A stretch of 64,000 nt of DNA. Source: Bradyrhizobium cytisi (GTDB taxonomy: Bacteria; Pseudomonadota; Alphaproteobacteria; Rhizobiales; Xanthobacteraceae). This document shows positions 1-8,549 of the stretch, one piece after another. Within the stretch, counting starts at the first letter, position 1; every line of letters begins with the position of its first letter. The translations under genes were made by a program, and so were the position numbers. A model generated the notes under the pieces. It worked only from the letters and a program-made list of their open reading frames with translations, searched no databases and had not been told where the DNA came from. Location of the stretch: assembly GCF_008123515.1 (NCBI RefSeq), contig NZ_VSSR01000008.1, positions 107,487 through 171,486 on the forward strand, in the 5' to 3' direction.

Positions 1-443
1 GCGTTGGCGCCCTAATTCAATCGGTCATTGCCAAAACAGTTCCCCTTCTGTCTTGGGGCGACGCCGCCGCCCAGGCCCTAACTCGACTTCACCCAGTCGT
101 GAGTTGGGTCCGCTACCCGTGCAGGTCTACATCAAGGTCGGGTTGATCGAGACGGCCTCTCGCACCACTAGCGCCCATAGGACCGGAGCCGATAGTGCCA
201 GTGCCCGACGGGGCCAGCGCCGACAGTGCCAGCGTCCTAGCGGCCAGAGAAAGCGAGCATCAACCTCCGCGCCCCACGCGACGCAAGCGCTTGCGCTGCG
301 ACGGGCGCGGTTGAAACTTTTTGGCCTCTTCATCTGATGATCCTGCACGCACTTCCTTCGCATGCTTTTTGCGGAGGCTCAGCGTTACGACGCCTGAGCG
401 CACGCAACATCCCGATGGGAGCGAACAAATACGGGAGGTTGGA
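1..443. other. No supported gene
   Basis: No reading frame here has a convincing start, ribosome-binding site or recognisable protein. It is the leader region before the small gene at 444. Confidence 0.4.
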
Positions 444-671
444 ATGGAAACCGTATGCCGCATGCGCGCTATGGCTTCGCTCTGCCGACAGTGCGCCGTG
501 TATCATCCTGACAGAAGCTGGAAGCTGCTCGCCGAGGCAGAATACTGGGAGCACATGGCAAGTGCAGCTCTGCTGGAGCACATCAGAGAATGCACGGCCA
601 GCTCGAATGAGCTGGTGCATATACAACAAACCGCCAACTCGAATGATGCGCAATCGATCGCCGCCGCGTGA
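444..671 (+). CDS. Small conserved hypothetical protein, 75 aa
   Basis: Encodes a 75-residue soluble, Cys- and Trp-containing protein of a type I associate with Bradyrhizobium genomes (core around SWKLLAEAEYWEHMA). The frame is open further upstream, but the ATG at 444 was chosen because a GGGAGG ribosome-binding site lies seven bases before it and the extra upstream residues look unstructured. No catalytic motif or membrane segment is visible. It stands alone with no same-strand partner nearby. Function unknown. Confidence 0.6.
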   Translation: METVCRMRAMASLCRQCAVYHPDRSWKLLAEAEYWEHMASAALLEHIRECTASSNELVHIQQTANSNDAQSIAAA

Positions 672-800
672 ATGCTTTCGGGCAGTTGTCAGAGGTATGT
701 CCCAGATACTCCATTTCGCGTCGTGAAAGGAGCGGGATCAGGCAGCAGACCCGACCCGATTTCGTTCAGATTGATCACCCTGCCGCGAAGCAATTGTTTA

Positions 801-983
801 TTAATTCTCGCCGGTACGCGGTGGCAACGGCGGATGGGGTCGAGCCAAACCTATCGTGCCCGGCGGCGCTTCCGTGCTGGCGCTGCGCGTGTCGACATCG
901 CGCAATATCGTCAAAAACGCTGCGACGACTGCAATAACTAGCGTTGTGGCAAAGATAGCAAATGCTGTGCGGTGGGTATTCAT
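801..983 (-). CDS. Small single-pass membrane protein, 60 aa
   Basis: A 60-residue protein with one hydrophobic helix at about residues 7-26 followed by a short Pro-rich hydrophilic tail. The ATG is preceded by a GGAGGG ribosome-binding site at good spacing, which is the main support for translation. No family is recognised. It could be a short inner-membrane protein or a signal-anchored exported peptide. Confidence 0.5.
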   Translation of the reverse strand: MNTHRTAFAIFATTLVIAVVAAFLTILRDVDTRSASTEAPPGTIGLARPHPPLPPRTGEN

Positions 984-1031
984 CGTGGACCCTCCTACAC
1001 CCCCTAACCGACGACTGCCGTGGCAACGCTA

Positions 1032-1223
1032 TCACGGGGTTGATCTCGCGCTCCATTGTGCTTGAGGCGATAATTCGCTGGGTAGAACGAATTCGTCCTC
1101 GATCTTCATCGCGGTGTCTGTTGAAAGCGAAAATGGCCGCGAAGCAGCTCCCCCGCCGTGGCGGCACAGTTCCCCGAGCACCCAGTCCTGTCGTTTCTCG
1201 TCACAGAAGCTCAGGTTGTTCAT
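1032..1223 (-). CDS. Possible small protein, 63 aa
   Basis: A 63-residue frame that overlaps the 3' end of the 105-residue gene at 1201-1518 by 23 bases. GAAGG precedes its ATG. No motif is recognised and composition is unremarkable. Only the overlap arrangement and the ribosome-binding site favour it, so it may be spurious. Confidence 0.28.
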   Translation of the reverse strand: MNNLSFCDEKRQDWVLGELCRHGGGAASRPFSLSTDTAMKIEDEFVLPSELSPQAQWSARSTP

Positions 1224-1518
1224 TGCCTTCAGCCAGAACCGGCGGCGTCTGCGCGCTATGAATGCTCTGGGTCAGCGACGCCAGCGCAGTCTTCAACTCG
1301 TCGGAGACGGGGGCGATGCCCTTAATGTCTTCGAAGGCTTCAGAGACGCGCTCATTCGCCGATTTCTCGAACGGCTTGAAGGCTTCAGAGATGCGCGCTC
1401 CTGCTCCAAGGGCGGTGGAAGCGACCATTGGCCCAAGCAGGAGGAGCGCGGCTCCGACGATGCCGCTCTTGCGAATATGAGAGATCGGCGGTGGCTGCAC
1501 GAGGCGGTCATTGGTCAT
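1201..1518 (-). CDS. Putative membrane-anchored protein, 105 aa
   Basis: A 105-residue protein with a short basic N-terminus, one hydrophobic segment at about residues 18-40 (Ala/Leu/Gly-rich), then a charged, helix-prone C-terminal part with Glu/Lys/Phe periodicity. It looks like a signal-anchored periplasmic helical protein. The ATG at 1518 has only a weak AGG upstream. No known domain is recognised. Confidence 0.45.
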   Translation of the reverse strand: MTNDRLVQPPPISHIRKSGIVGAALLLLGPMVASTALGAGARISEAFKPFEKSANERVSEAFEDIKGIAPVSDELKTALASLTQSIHSAQTPPVLAEGNEQPELL

Positions 1519-1877
1519 TGTCTAATGCCTCACGGCGTACAGTCCGTGGATCATGCCGATCCTCGCGAACAAACGGTAGTTCGGGCGCTTACCATTACGA
1601 GGTAATCAAGCAGAGGCGCTCTCTTCCATCAGAGAGGCCTCAGGCTAACTTGTTCGTAGAGGCACAACAGGCGACGCGCGCCTAAGCCGTGTCGCTTGCG
1701 CCTGCAAGCCCGGCCTAGAGGGTACCAAGCTCTGCAACTATGGGCGCCTATGCGCAGCGCTATCGGTTGGGGGGTGATGTGGGCCAGATCATGATAAGTG
1801 AAGGCCTCGCCGAGCGCTACGTTTGCAGTGCGGCGAGCTGTCCGCCACGGAGTTCGTGGTGTAGCTAGCTTGGCGAT
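1519..1877. other. Intergenic, nothing recognised
   Basis: About 360 bases without a supported gene. No terminator hairpin, tRNA or repeat was recognised. Confidence 0.4.
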
Positions 1878-2444
1878 CTATATGTGGGGATAAGCTGGGA
1901 TCATAACTGTGGCCTCTCTGTGTGTGATCACGCGATTAAAATTGGAGATCCGCCGGTCTGCCAAGGCATCGTCTCCGCAAAAGATGACAGTGGCCCAATC
2001 ATCATGTGGGTTGATCGTCGGTCGCGCGGAATGGGTTCGAGCAAAACAATCGGCCCTTAATGGATAAGCCTCAGGCTGTCCGAACCCAAACGCCTCGTTG
2101 GGGTGCTTAAATTCGACGTGCACAGCTAGAACCCGTCTAGTAGTGCGATTGCGAAGAAAGAAGATAGCGTCAGATTCTAGTCCTTTGCTCCCCTCGATCC
2201 TGCACGTGCATCGAGAGTCCTTTCCGCACCAATAGTTTGCCCAGAACGGTTGCTTCGTTTGCGTCCTCTGCCAACGTACTTTGCGATGTTCATCGATGAG
2301 AACGTCGGCTCTAAGATACCCGGCTTCGGCTGGCGTGCCGCTGATCAACCAATCTCTGATCTTCTCTGAGGAAAAAATGCCTTCGGCAATCGTGTCCAAA
2401 TATGGCTGTGCTTTTGACGAATACGCGGGCAAGGTCTTCCCCAA
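1878..2444 (-). CDS. Hypothetical protein, possible nuclease-like fold, 188 aa
   Basis: A 188-residue protein with no assignable family. Its centre has a hydrophobic strand followed by an E-F-K element (HVEFKHPNEAFGFGQ) and a preceding acidic strand (ESDAIFFL), which faintly recalls the D...ExK core of PD-(D/E)xK nucleases; this is only a resemblance. There is no ATG at the 5' end: the first usable codon is TTG at 2444, directly after the amber stop of the 57-residue frame, and both lie in the same reading frame. It may be the 3' part of one gene interrupted by TAG, or a separately initiated protein. Confidence 0.5.
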   Translation of the reverse strand: MGKTLPAYSSKAQPYLDTIAEGIFSSEKIRDWLISGTPAEAGYLRADVLIDEHRKVRWQRTQTKQPFWANYWCGKDSRCTCRIEGSKGLESDAIFFLRNRTTRRVLAVHVEFKHPNEAFGFGQPEAYPLRADCFARTHSARPTINPHDDWATVIFCGDDALADRRISNFNRVITHREATVMIPAYPHI

Positions 2445-2618
2445 CTATGGTTCGTGCTTGTCCGTCAGTTCTCGCGCCGCCAGGCTAAGCTCCAGCTCTC
2501 TGAGCTGCTCTACCAGCAGTTCTACGATATCCTCGTAGTCGGAGGGCGATAGCGAACTCACACCGCGCAACGTCATCTGATCTTGGAGAATGGTCGCCAT
2601 CATGGCTTTGACGCTCAT
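2445..2618 (-). CDS. Small helical protein ending at in-frame amber, 57 aa
   Basis: A 57-residue frame starting with ATG at 2618 and ending with TAG at 2447-2445. The sequence is acidic and leucine-rich in its second half (repeated VELL, EQLRELEL pattern), which suggests a coiled coil or dimerising helix. The 188-residue frame continues in phase after the stop, so together they would make a 246-codon frame with a single internal amber. Confidence 0.45.
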   Translation of the reverse strand: MSVKAMMATILQDQMTLRGVSSLSPSDYEDIVELLVEQLRELELSLAARELTDKHEP

Positions 2619-2808
2619 GGGACCTCGTCTGAAAATTTAGACCGTCATAAAACAATCTGAAGTAGATGCCAAAGATCGCGGATGTGCAACGTCCGTAAGA
2701 GTACGGGCAACGCGAGGTGGCAATCCTTTCGCGCCGCACAAACGGGATGATGTGTCGTGTGCACTTTTTTAGTCCGTCGAGCTGATCCGCTGGCAGGGAG
2801 GCGCGGGG

Positions 2809-2973
2809 CTACTTCTTCAACAGTATTCCCATCGCTCTTGCCATTCGCCTCACTGATCCTGCGTGACGGCCCAGCTCGGCTGCTATCTTCGATACGGAAG
2901 CTCCTGCCCAGGCCAGCTTGGACAATTGCTGGACCTCGCGCTCAGCCCATTGCTTTGGCTTCGGTGCTTTCAT
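2809..2973 (-). CDS. Small helix-turn-helix protein, 54 aa
   Basis: A 54-residue basic protein starting at the second in-frame Met (MKAPKPKQW). The pattern WAEREVQQLSKLAWAG followed by VSKIAAELGRHAGSVRRMARAMG is a compact helix-turn-helix resembling the N-terminal SANT/GcrA-like fold common in rhizobia. It probably binds DNA and could be a small transcription factor; no effector domain is present. It lies just downstream of, and is co-directional with, the 206-residue gene. Confidence 0.6.
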   Translation of the reverse strand: MKAPKPKQWAEREVQQLSKLAWAGASVSKIAAELGRHAGSVRRMARAMGILLKK

Positions 2974-3007
2974 GGTGCGGCGCTCAAAACCTGCCGGGAC
3001 CACTTAA

Positions 3008-3628
3008 TCAGTGCACTTGGTTGCCAACACTTGGGAAATTTACGGGTGGTGTCTCCTGCGCGTAACCATCGCGGGGTCGGGTGCCGTCCCAGTAGGACCA
3101 GGCCGTGCGCCCCGGGACGTAATTTCTATCGGACGAGCACCCCTTCTCTCCGCGTTCCCACGCGGCATATTTCCGCGCAGTCCATTCTTGCTCTTGTCGC
3201 CACTCCTCGAAGTCGGCCTCCGTGCGCTTGGACGAGAAAACCGCCCAAGCCGCCAAGAACGCAGCGCGCGCGCTCTCTAAGCTCGTGGCACTGCCGGAGG
3301 TGCATTCGCCGGGTAGTGATCCCGGATAGAAGCCGCAGCGCCACTGCCACGGATCGCTCTCGGTCGGATTGCCGGAGCGTTGGCCGATGCACCCGACCAG
3401 GACATCGCCGTAGTAGATCAGCCAACTTTCCTGTCCAACGGTCTCGACGGCGGGTGAGATGAGGCATTGCCCAATGAAAGCGCTGAGCGGTGCCACCGGC
3501 AAATTGTCAATAGATAGGGGATCGGATGTGCGCTGAGCTACTGCGCCTCGTGGGTGTGGATAGGTCCGCTGTCGCGGGAAAACCGGACCCGCCTCATGCG
3601 AGCGCCGGGCGGCCGCCTTTGGACTCAT
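3008..3628 (-). CDS. Conserved hypothetical protein, 206 aa
   Basis: A 206-residue soluble protein of a family I associate with Bradyrhizobium genomes, with a Trp-rich middle (WQWRCGFYPGS), a Cys-containing turn, and a helical EADFEEWRQEQEWTARKYAAWERG stretch. No catalytic motif is apparent. The ATG at 3628 begins a basic, probably disordered leader, so the true start could be further in. The small HTH gene follows 35 bases downstream on the same strand, making a two-gene unit plausible. Function unknown. Confidence 0.6.
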   Translation of the reverse strand: MSPKAAARRSHEAGPVFPRQRTYPHPRGAVAQRTSDPLSIDNLPVAPLSAFIGQCLISPAVETVGQESWLIYYGDVLVGCIGQRSGNPTESDPWQWRCGFYPGSLPGECTSGSATSLESARAAFLAAWAVFSSKRTEADFEEWRQEQEWTARKYAAWERGEKGCSSDRNYVPGRTAWSYWDGTRPRDGYAQETPPVNFPSVGNQVH

Positions 3629-3742
3629 AGCGGACTCGCGAAGTAGCTCGTTTCATGCGCCCGCTTCAGCGCAACCGTTTGAGAAGGCAGGCACCCGGAC
3701 ACAGTTAACCGAATTTTAAAGGGTAAGGCCCACCATTTCGGT

Positions 3743-3871
3743 ATGAGAGTTGCAGGCGCAATTATCGTCGCTCTCCTCGCGCTCAATTTCGTGGACGAGC
3801 AATACAACGACAGTCGCTATTCACGAGCGGCGACTATGATGTTGTCGCACATCACCCGAACATTTGGCTGA
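3743..3871 (+). CDS. Tiny membrane-associated protein, 42 aa
   Basis: A 42-residue frame with a hydrophobic start (MRVAGAIIVALLALNFVD) followed by an amphipathic Arg-containing tail (RYSRAATMMLSHITRTFG). Rhizobial genomes carry similar tiny proteins with the same layout. It ends nine bases before the AraC-type gene, so the two may be cotranscribed. Role unknown. Confidence 0.55.
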   Translation: MRVAGAIIVALLALNFVDEQYNDSRYSRAATMMLSHITRTFG

Positions 3872-3880
3872 ACGGTCCTG

Positions 3881-4414
3881 ATGGTCGAGCGGGCGATGCG
3901 AGCCACCCCCTTCGATAAGCTGCCATCACGTGAGCGGCACACTGCAATCGTTGCGGAGCTAGACGCGCTGGTCCGCACAATACCGCCTTCAAGACCGCTC
4001 TACAGCAAAGAACTCGCGGAGCAAATTGGCACGTCCGTGCGGACGTTGCACTCGGCGTCGGTCTCCGTCGTTGGCATGAGCTTGCATTCCTACCTTCGTT
4101 TGAAAAGACTAACGCAGGTGCGGCTTCAACTTTTGACGGGCGCTTTTAGCGTCAAGGCGGCGGCACTCGCCAATGGCTTTTGGCACCTGGGGGATTTCTC
4201 GCGCGTTTACCGTCGCGTCTTTGGTGAGCTGCCTTCGCAAACGCGCGCACGGGCGAAGCAATGCAAACAATTGGACTTGTCGCCGCCACCCTGCCCAGAC
4301 GAAAGCAAACTGACGCTGGTCTCGCTGTCGTCTCCGTCCTTTCCGAGACAGCATAGTCGGTCTTTTTGTCCATTATGGCCCATCGCTCCAGTTTGCGTCA
4401 GGAGCGGGAATTAG
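3881..4414 (+). CDS. AraC-family transcriptional regulator, 177 aa
   Basis: A short AraC/XylS-type DNA-binding protein. Residues about 40-125 form the two-helix-turn-helix unit: LYSKELAEQIGTSVRTL for the first and SVKAAALANGFWHLGDFSRVYR for the second, ending with the family's FGELPSQ signature. A full ligand-binding N-terminal domain is absent; this resembles truncated or DNA-binding-only AraC proteins. The C-terminal 40 residues are low-complexity and may be read-through of degraded sequence. Target genes are not identifiable. Confidence 0.7.
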   Translation: MVERAMRATPFDKLPSRERHTAIVAELDALVRTIPPSRPLYSKELAEQIGTSVRTLHSASVSVVGMSLHSYLRLKRLTQVRLQLLTGAFSVKAAALANGFWHLGDFSRVYRRVFGELPSQTRARAKQCKQLDLSPPPCPDESKLTLVSLSSPSFPRQHSRSFCPLWPIAPVCVRSGN

Positions 4415-4587
4415 ACCGGAAGTCGTTGCCCGAGGCGTAAATCTACGCAATTGACCCATCGCTGACCTATGACGTTTGGTCAGCAATTGGATGTGAAGTG
4501 GCCATTGACAAACGGAACAAAACGGGGCGTTTCGCCGCACCACCGAACCTAAGCAGCAACTGGGAGCACAGATAGAACGACCTGAAG

Positions 4588-4644
4588 AGTTTTTCAGGGG
4601 CCATCGTGCAGCCTTTGTCCGAGCAACGCGGCCCCTGAAAAACT
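4588..4644. repeat. Perfect 15-bp inverted repeat with 27-nt spacer
   Basis: AGTTTTTCAGGGGCC at 4588-4602 is matched exactly by its reverse complement at 4630-4644. In RNA it would form a strong stem with a 27-base loop, 60 bases before the DUF1194 gene. The GC-rich part sits loop-proximal and AT-rich part at the base, so it could act as a bidirectional terminator, a 5' UTR hairpin or a protein site. Confidence 0.7.
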
Positions 4645-4705
4645 ATCGACGACGCCTTCGATTGAATGAGTTCCTTTCGGCATCTCACAAGCCAAAGGAG
4701 ATGAC

Positions 4706-5584
4706 ATGAGGTTTCGAACTCTCAGGCTGTTAGATCGGATCGGCAGCTCCTCGGTTCCACTTGTTGCCGCTGCCCTGCTGGTCGTGGGAGCGATAGCTGG
4801 TGGCGAAGTCGCCAGTACTGCCGCCCGGAATCTCAGCTATCAATTAGTCAACGAAGATGGCCTGCCATCCGTCGATATTGAGCTCGCTATCGCTGTTGAT
4901 GTCTCCTATTCGGTAGATATCGACGAACTTCTCGTTCAGCGCATAGGTTATGCGGAAGCCATCGTCTCCAAGGAATTTCTCCAGGCACTCAATGCCGGCC
5001 CGAACAGAAGATTGGCCGTGACCTATTTTGAGTGGTCTGCATCGAATGACCAGAAGATCATCACGCGTTGGAGGCTGATCGACGGTCTGGAATCTGCAGA
5101 AGCAATGGCCGCCGAGATCATGGAGACGCCGGTTCGCCAGGGCTCCCGCACTTCGATTTCAGGCGCGATCAATTTCGCAATGCTGCTGTTCGATAAAGAC
5201 CCGTATCGCGGGCCGAGGCGTGTGGTCGACATTTCCGGTGATGGAGCGAACAACGAGGGAAGCCCTGTTACTGGCGCGCGCGATGCGGCGCTGGAGAAGG
5301 GGATCACCATCAACGGCCTGCCGATCATGATGAAACCAAACTCTTCTATGATGGACATCGATGACCTGGATTTATATTACGAGGATTGCGTGATTGGAGG
5401 GCCAGGGTCGTTTGTGGTGGCGGTCAGGGACCGCGATCAACTCAAACAGGCGATTCGGACCAAGCTAATACTGGAGGTCGCAGGCCGAACGATGGAGCAC
5501 CGGATCATCCCGGCGGTCGAAAGAGAGCCGCGGGTGCCCTGTCTCATCGGTGAGAAAATATGGCAGAGCCGCAGCCGTTGGTGA
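4706..5584 (+). CDS. DUF1194 domain secreted vWA-like protein
   Basis: A 292-residue exported protein of the DUF1194 family, which has a von Willebrand A-like fold. An N-terminal hydrophobic segment (about residues 17-33) acts as signal peptide or anchor. The metal-site signature DVSYS at residues 65-69, the SISGAINFA segment and the GINGLPIM-like TINGLPIMM strand fit the family over its full length. The ATG at 4706 has AAGGAG five bases upstream. It probably binds a protein or metal in the periplasm; the ligand is unknown. Confidence 0.85.
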   Translation: MRFRTLRLLDRIGSSSVPLVAAALLVVGAIAGGEVASTAARNLSYQLVNEDGLPSVDIELAIAVDVSYSVDIDELLVQRIGYAEAIVSKEFLQALNAGPNRRLAVTYFEWSASNDQKIITRWRLIDGLESAEAMAAEIMETPVRQGSRTSISGAINFAMLLFDKDPYRGPRRVVDISGDGANNEGSPVTGARDAALEKGITINGLPIMMKPNSSMMDIDDLDLYYEDCVIGGPGSFVVAVRDRDQLKQAIRTKLILEVAGRTMEHRIIPAVEREPRVPCLIGEKIWQSRSRW

Positions 5585-5700
5585 GCGCCGGCATCGTCCT
5601 TCAGATGGTGCTCACGTAAATCCTCTCGGCGTCGAATTGCCTGATGTTCGGGTTCGCAGATGGAGCGGACCGTGAGTGGAGCGGGTCTATACGTCTGCTT

Positions 5701-5722
5701 CTGGCCCCGTCTGAGACCTTCC
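5701..5722 (+). repeat. Dispersed intergenic repeat, copy 1
   Basis: Shares the core TGGCCC(C)GT-TGAGAC-T-CC with copies at 9556 and 10762. All three lie in intergenic DNA downstream of plus-strand genes. This copy is the most diverged. Confidence 0.45.
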
Positions 5723-5861
5723 GGTCGGCACTAAAGATGTCCGCTCACCGGGGTTAACCAGAAATCACTGCGCCGGGACCAAACCGACGCGATTGCTACC
5801 CATTGCGGACCCCCGCCTAACGCCAATTAGGAGCGCAGGATCGCAAAACAAACCGCGCGCT

Positions 5862-6269
5862 TCACGTCATCGTTCCCGGCACGAAGCAGCGAACGCTCAC
5901 GCCCATCGGGCCGTAGAGCGGCCAGACCAGCGTCACGTTAGCCCTGTTCGGCTCGGCGATGACGGCGTCGTCGGGCACGTGAACCCACTCGGTTTCCACG
6001 TTGGGGGCGCCGGCCATCGCGCGCTGGAAGCCCCCAGATGTTGTCGGCACGCGGACGCGGTAACGGTTGCCGTTAATCTCCCAATCTACCTCGGACAAAT
6101 GCATCGATTCGCTACCATCGCAGCACAGATCCCCCTTTCGGTCATGAAGCTTCTCAAACCACTTCGACAGATCGGCCCGATTGTGATCGTGCGCGAGCAC
6201 GGGGCCGGTCCATACCATCAGTGCGACGGTGAACAGATTACGGAACACTGGGGATCGCCTATGGCCCAT
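5862..6269 (-). CDS. Secreted protein, paralogue of downstream neighbour, 135 aa
   Basis: After a signal peptide (MGHRRSPVFRNLFTVALMVW...VLAHDH) the mature part has the shared pattern HDHNRADLSKWFEKLHDRKGD, a CC pair, WEINGNRYRVRVP and a final RCFVPG. The gene at 6302-6673 encodes the same architecture, so they are tandem duplicates. The ATG at 6269 was preferred because it begins a clean signal peptide, whereas the longer frame has 87 basic low-complexity residues. The paired Cys residues and exported location suggest a disulfide-stabilised periplasmic protein. Function unknown. Confidence 0.75.
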   Translation of the reverse strand: MGHRRSPVFRNLFTVALMVWTGPVLAHDHNRADLSKWFEKLHDRKGDLCCDGSESMHLSEVDWEINGNRYRVRVPTTSGGFQRAMAGAPNVETEWVHVPDDAVIAEPNRANVTLVWPLYGPMGVSVRCFVPGTMT

Positions 6270-6301
6270 GGAACAGGCTTTCGTTCGAAAACGCGAACCG
6301 G

Positions 6302-6673
6302 TCACATCATAACCCCGGGCATGAAACAGCGAATGTCGATCCGCAGCTGGTTGTCGAGCACCCGATAGTAGACGGGCCAGACCATCGTGCGACCGGCGCG
6401 GTTCGGCTCCTTGATCAGGGCCTCGTTTGGCACGTCCCACCATTGGCTCTCGATGTGCACGCGGTAGTGGCCGCCCGTCACCTCCCAGTCGGTGTCGGAT
6501 AGCGCCTTGCCGTCGGCATCGGAACAGCATGGCCCCTTGCCACTTTTGAGGCTCTCGAACCAGCTATTGAGTTCGGGGCGACTATGATCGTGCGCGTGCG
6601 CCACGGAGTGCCAGACCGGCAGCACGATAAGCGTCGCCGCCGTGATGGCGGCCATCGAAAATATCTTCCTCAT
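6302..6673 (-). CDS. Secreted protein, paralogue of upstream neighbour, 123 aa
   Basis: Starts at the ATG with AAGGAGA about six bases upstream. It has a classical signal peptide (MRKIFSMAAITAATLIVLP...AHAHDH), then WFESLKSGKGPCC, WEVTGGHYRVHIE, WPVYYR and RCFMPG, matching its paralogue at 5862-6269 position by position. The two genes are co-directional and 32 bases apart and probably form one transcript. No enzyme motif is present. Confidence 0.8.
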   Translation of the reverse strand: MRKIFSMAAITAATLIVLPVWHSVAHAHDHSRPELNSWFESLKSGKGPCCSDADGKALSDTDWEVTGGHYRVHIESQWWDVPNEALIKEPNRAGRTMVWPVYYRVLDNQLRIDIRCFMPGVMM

Positions 6674-6935
6674 TTGCAGTCTCCTTAAAAACAAAAGAGA
6701 TTTACCACTGCGGTTGCGCTCCGGAGACACTCCGCGCCTCTTAGTTGCGTTGCAGCTCCTTTGTTCTTGGGGTACCGCTGGTTCAAGGCAGCGGCTCTCC
6801 AATTGTCAACGTAGCGCAGGTCTGTGGTGAGACAGGACGAAAAGGGACGATAAAAGACGAAATCAGGCTATGCCCCCTGCCTTGAGGCGCACTCACCGGT
6901 CCGCTAAGCTAAGATGAATGGTGGGAGGCATGCTC

Positions 6936-8549
6936 ATGGCCTGCCTGCGGCTGAACGGATATACGCTTGATTTGGATCAGGCGCAGTTGTTTGACCTGTA
7001 CGGCCAAGCCGTTGAGCTGCGGCCTCAGGCTCTGGCAGTCCTGCTCGAATTGGGGCGCCGGCACGGAGAGCTGGTTACAAAGCGCGATCTAAGTGCGCGA
7101 GTCTGGCCGGGCGTTTCGGTGACCGACGACTCGCTTGTGCAATGCGTCGTCGAGATCCGGCGCGCACTCGGTGACACCCGGCAGCAAGTCGTGCGAACGA
7201 TGCCACGACGTGGTTACCTTCTGATCGTCGACGCGGCGGATACGGCACCACGCGATGTGCAAAGCTTCTATCGCGTGGCCGCCGCCCTTGCGATGATCGC
7301 AGTCGCGATCGTGCTGGTCTGGCAATTTTCATTCCCCGGCGCCGCCCCCGGGCGCCGCGAGGCACACGACAGGATGGTGGTCGATGTTGCAGTTCTGCCC
7401 TTGCGCGTGCTCAACGCCTCTCGCGAAAGCAGTCCGGACGGCAACGGATTAGCCTACATGATTGCCAGCGAACTTGCGCGCAACCCCGACCTGCACATCG
7501 TCTCACCCCTCGCCACAGCTGAACTTCGCGGTAAGAACCTATCGCCGTCGCAGATCGCTGCGATGACCCACGCTCGCTACCTTGTGGACGGCAGCGCGGA
7601 GAGGCGCGGCGACCGGCTGCAGCTCCACATGCAACTGATCGATTCCAGCAACAGTCGCATCGTCTGGAGCGGCCGGTTCGAACCCACCGCGCAAGACCTC
7701 CCCGAGGTTACTGAGGCGTTGATCTCACGGATCAGCGCGTCACTTGGTGCAACCGTGCGCGAGTCGGACCGGGCCGTGTTACGAAACCGTGCGCCAGCCT
7801 CGCTTGATGCGCACTCGCGCGTGCTGCGCGCGATCGCGTTGACTATCGCGCCGAGTCCTGAGGGCCTTCGCGATGCGCGGCAAGAACTGGAACAGGCGGT
7901 CCGCCTTGATCCAAACTACGCCCCGGCATGGGCGCATCTCGGACAGGCGAAGACACTGTTGATCTTTGGCCATCACGATCCTGGGCTCGGTCGTCAGGAC
8001 TTGCCGCAGGCGATCGCCGACATCGAGCACGCGACTGCGCTAGACCCGCTGCTTGCCAGCTCGTGGCGAATGCTGTCCATCGCAATCGACTCGAGCCAGA
8101 ACCCTGAGGCAGCAGTGACTGCGGCCGAGCGGGCGACTGAACTCGGCCCTGGCGATCCGGACAATTGGGTCGCCCTCGCCGTCGCTCAGCACCATGCCGG
8201 TCGAACCCAAGTAGCGATTGAAGCCTTCGAGAAGGCGATCTCCTGGAGCCCGCTACGCCCACCGAATTACGCCATCGTAGCGGCAAGGCTGCGCTATTCC
8301 GTGCAGGATTACGAAAATGCGCTGCGATTCGCGCGCGAATGCATGGATCGAACGCCAGCGCTTGGCGTCTGCAAGGCGATTTGGCTGTCGTCACTGGTCC
8401 GTACCGGCCACGCCGTCGAGGCGCAGGCGGCGTGGCCCGCTCTGGTTGCGGCCGCACCATCTTTGCAGACGTATCGGATGACGCCGTACAATACGCCCAT
8501 GGCTCTATCGGTTGACCAGGACCTCGACAGACTGCGCATGGCCCAGTGA
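6936..8549 (+). CDS. Membrane-anchored winged-helix regulator with TPR repeats (CadC-like)
   Basis: Residues about 5-95 form an OmpR/CadC-type winged helix (LRPQALAVLLELGRRHGELVTKRDL, ending in VVRTMPRRGYLL). A single transmembrane helix follows at about 112-133, then a periplasmic part with a TolB-N-like segment and at least three tetratricopeptide-like repeats (for example LDPNYAPAWAHLGQAK and LGPGDPDNWVALAVAQHHAGR). It is likely a membrane-bound one-component sensor. The ATG at 6936 was chosen over 6918 because GGAGG is then seven bases upstream. The gene is divergent from the secreted paralogue pair, so it might control them. Confidence 0.8.
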   Translation: MACLRLNGYTLDLDQAQLFDLYGQAVELRPQALAVLLELGRRHGELVTKRDLSARVWPGVSVTDDSLVQCVVEIRRALGDTRQQVVRTMPRRGYLLIVDAADTAPRDVQSFYRVAAALAMIAVAIVLVWQFSFPGAAPGRREAHDRMVVDVAVLPLRVLNASRESSPDGNGLAYMIASELARNPDLHIVSPLATAELRGKNLSPSQIAAMTHARYLVDGSAERRGDRLQLHMQLIDSSNSRIVWSGRFEPTAQDLPEVTEALISRISASLGATVRESDRAVLRNRAPASLDAHSRVLRAIALTIAPSPEGLRDARQELEQAVRLDPNYAPAWAHLGQAKTLLIFGHHDPGLGRQDLPQAIADIEHATALDPLLASSWRMLSIAIDSSQNPEAAVTAAERATELGPGDPDNWVALAVAQHHAGRTQVAIEAFEKAISWSPLRPPNYAIVAARLRYSVQDYENALRFARECMDRTPALGVCKAIWLSSLVRTGHAVEAQAAWPALVAAAPSLQTYRMTPYNTPMALSVDQDLDRLRMAQ

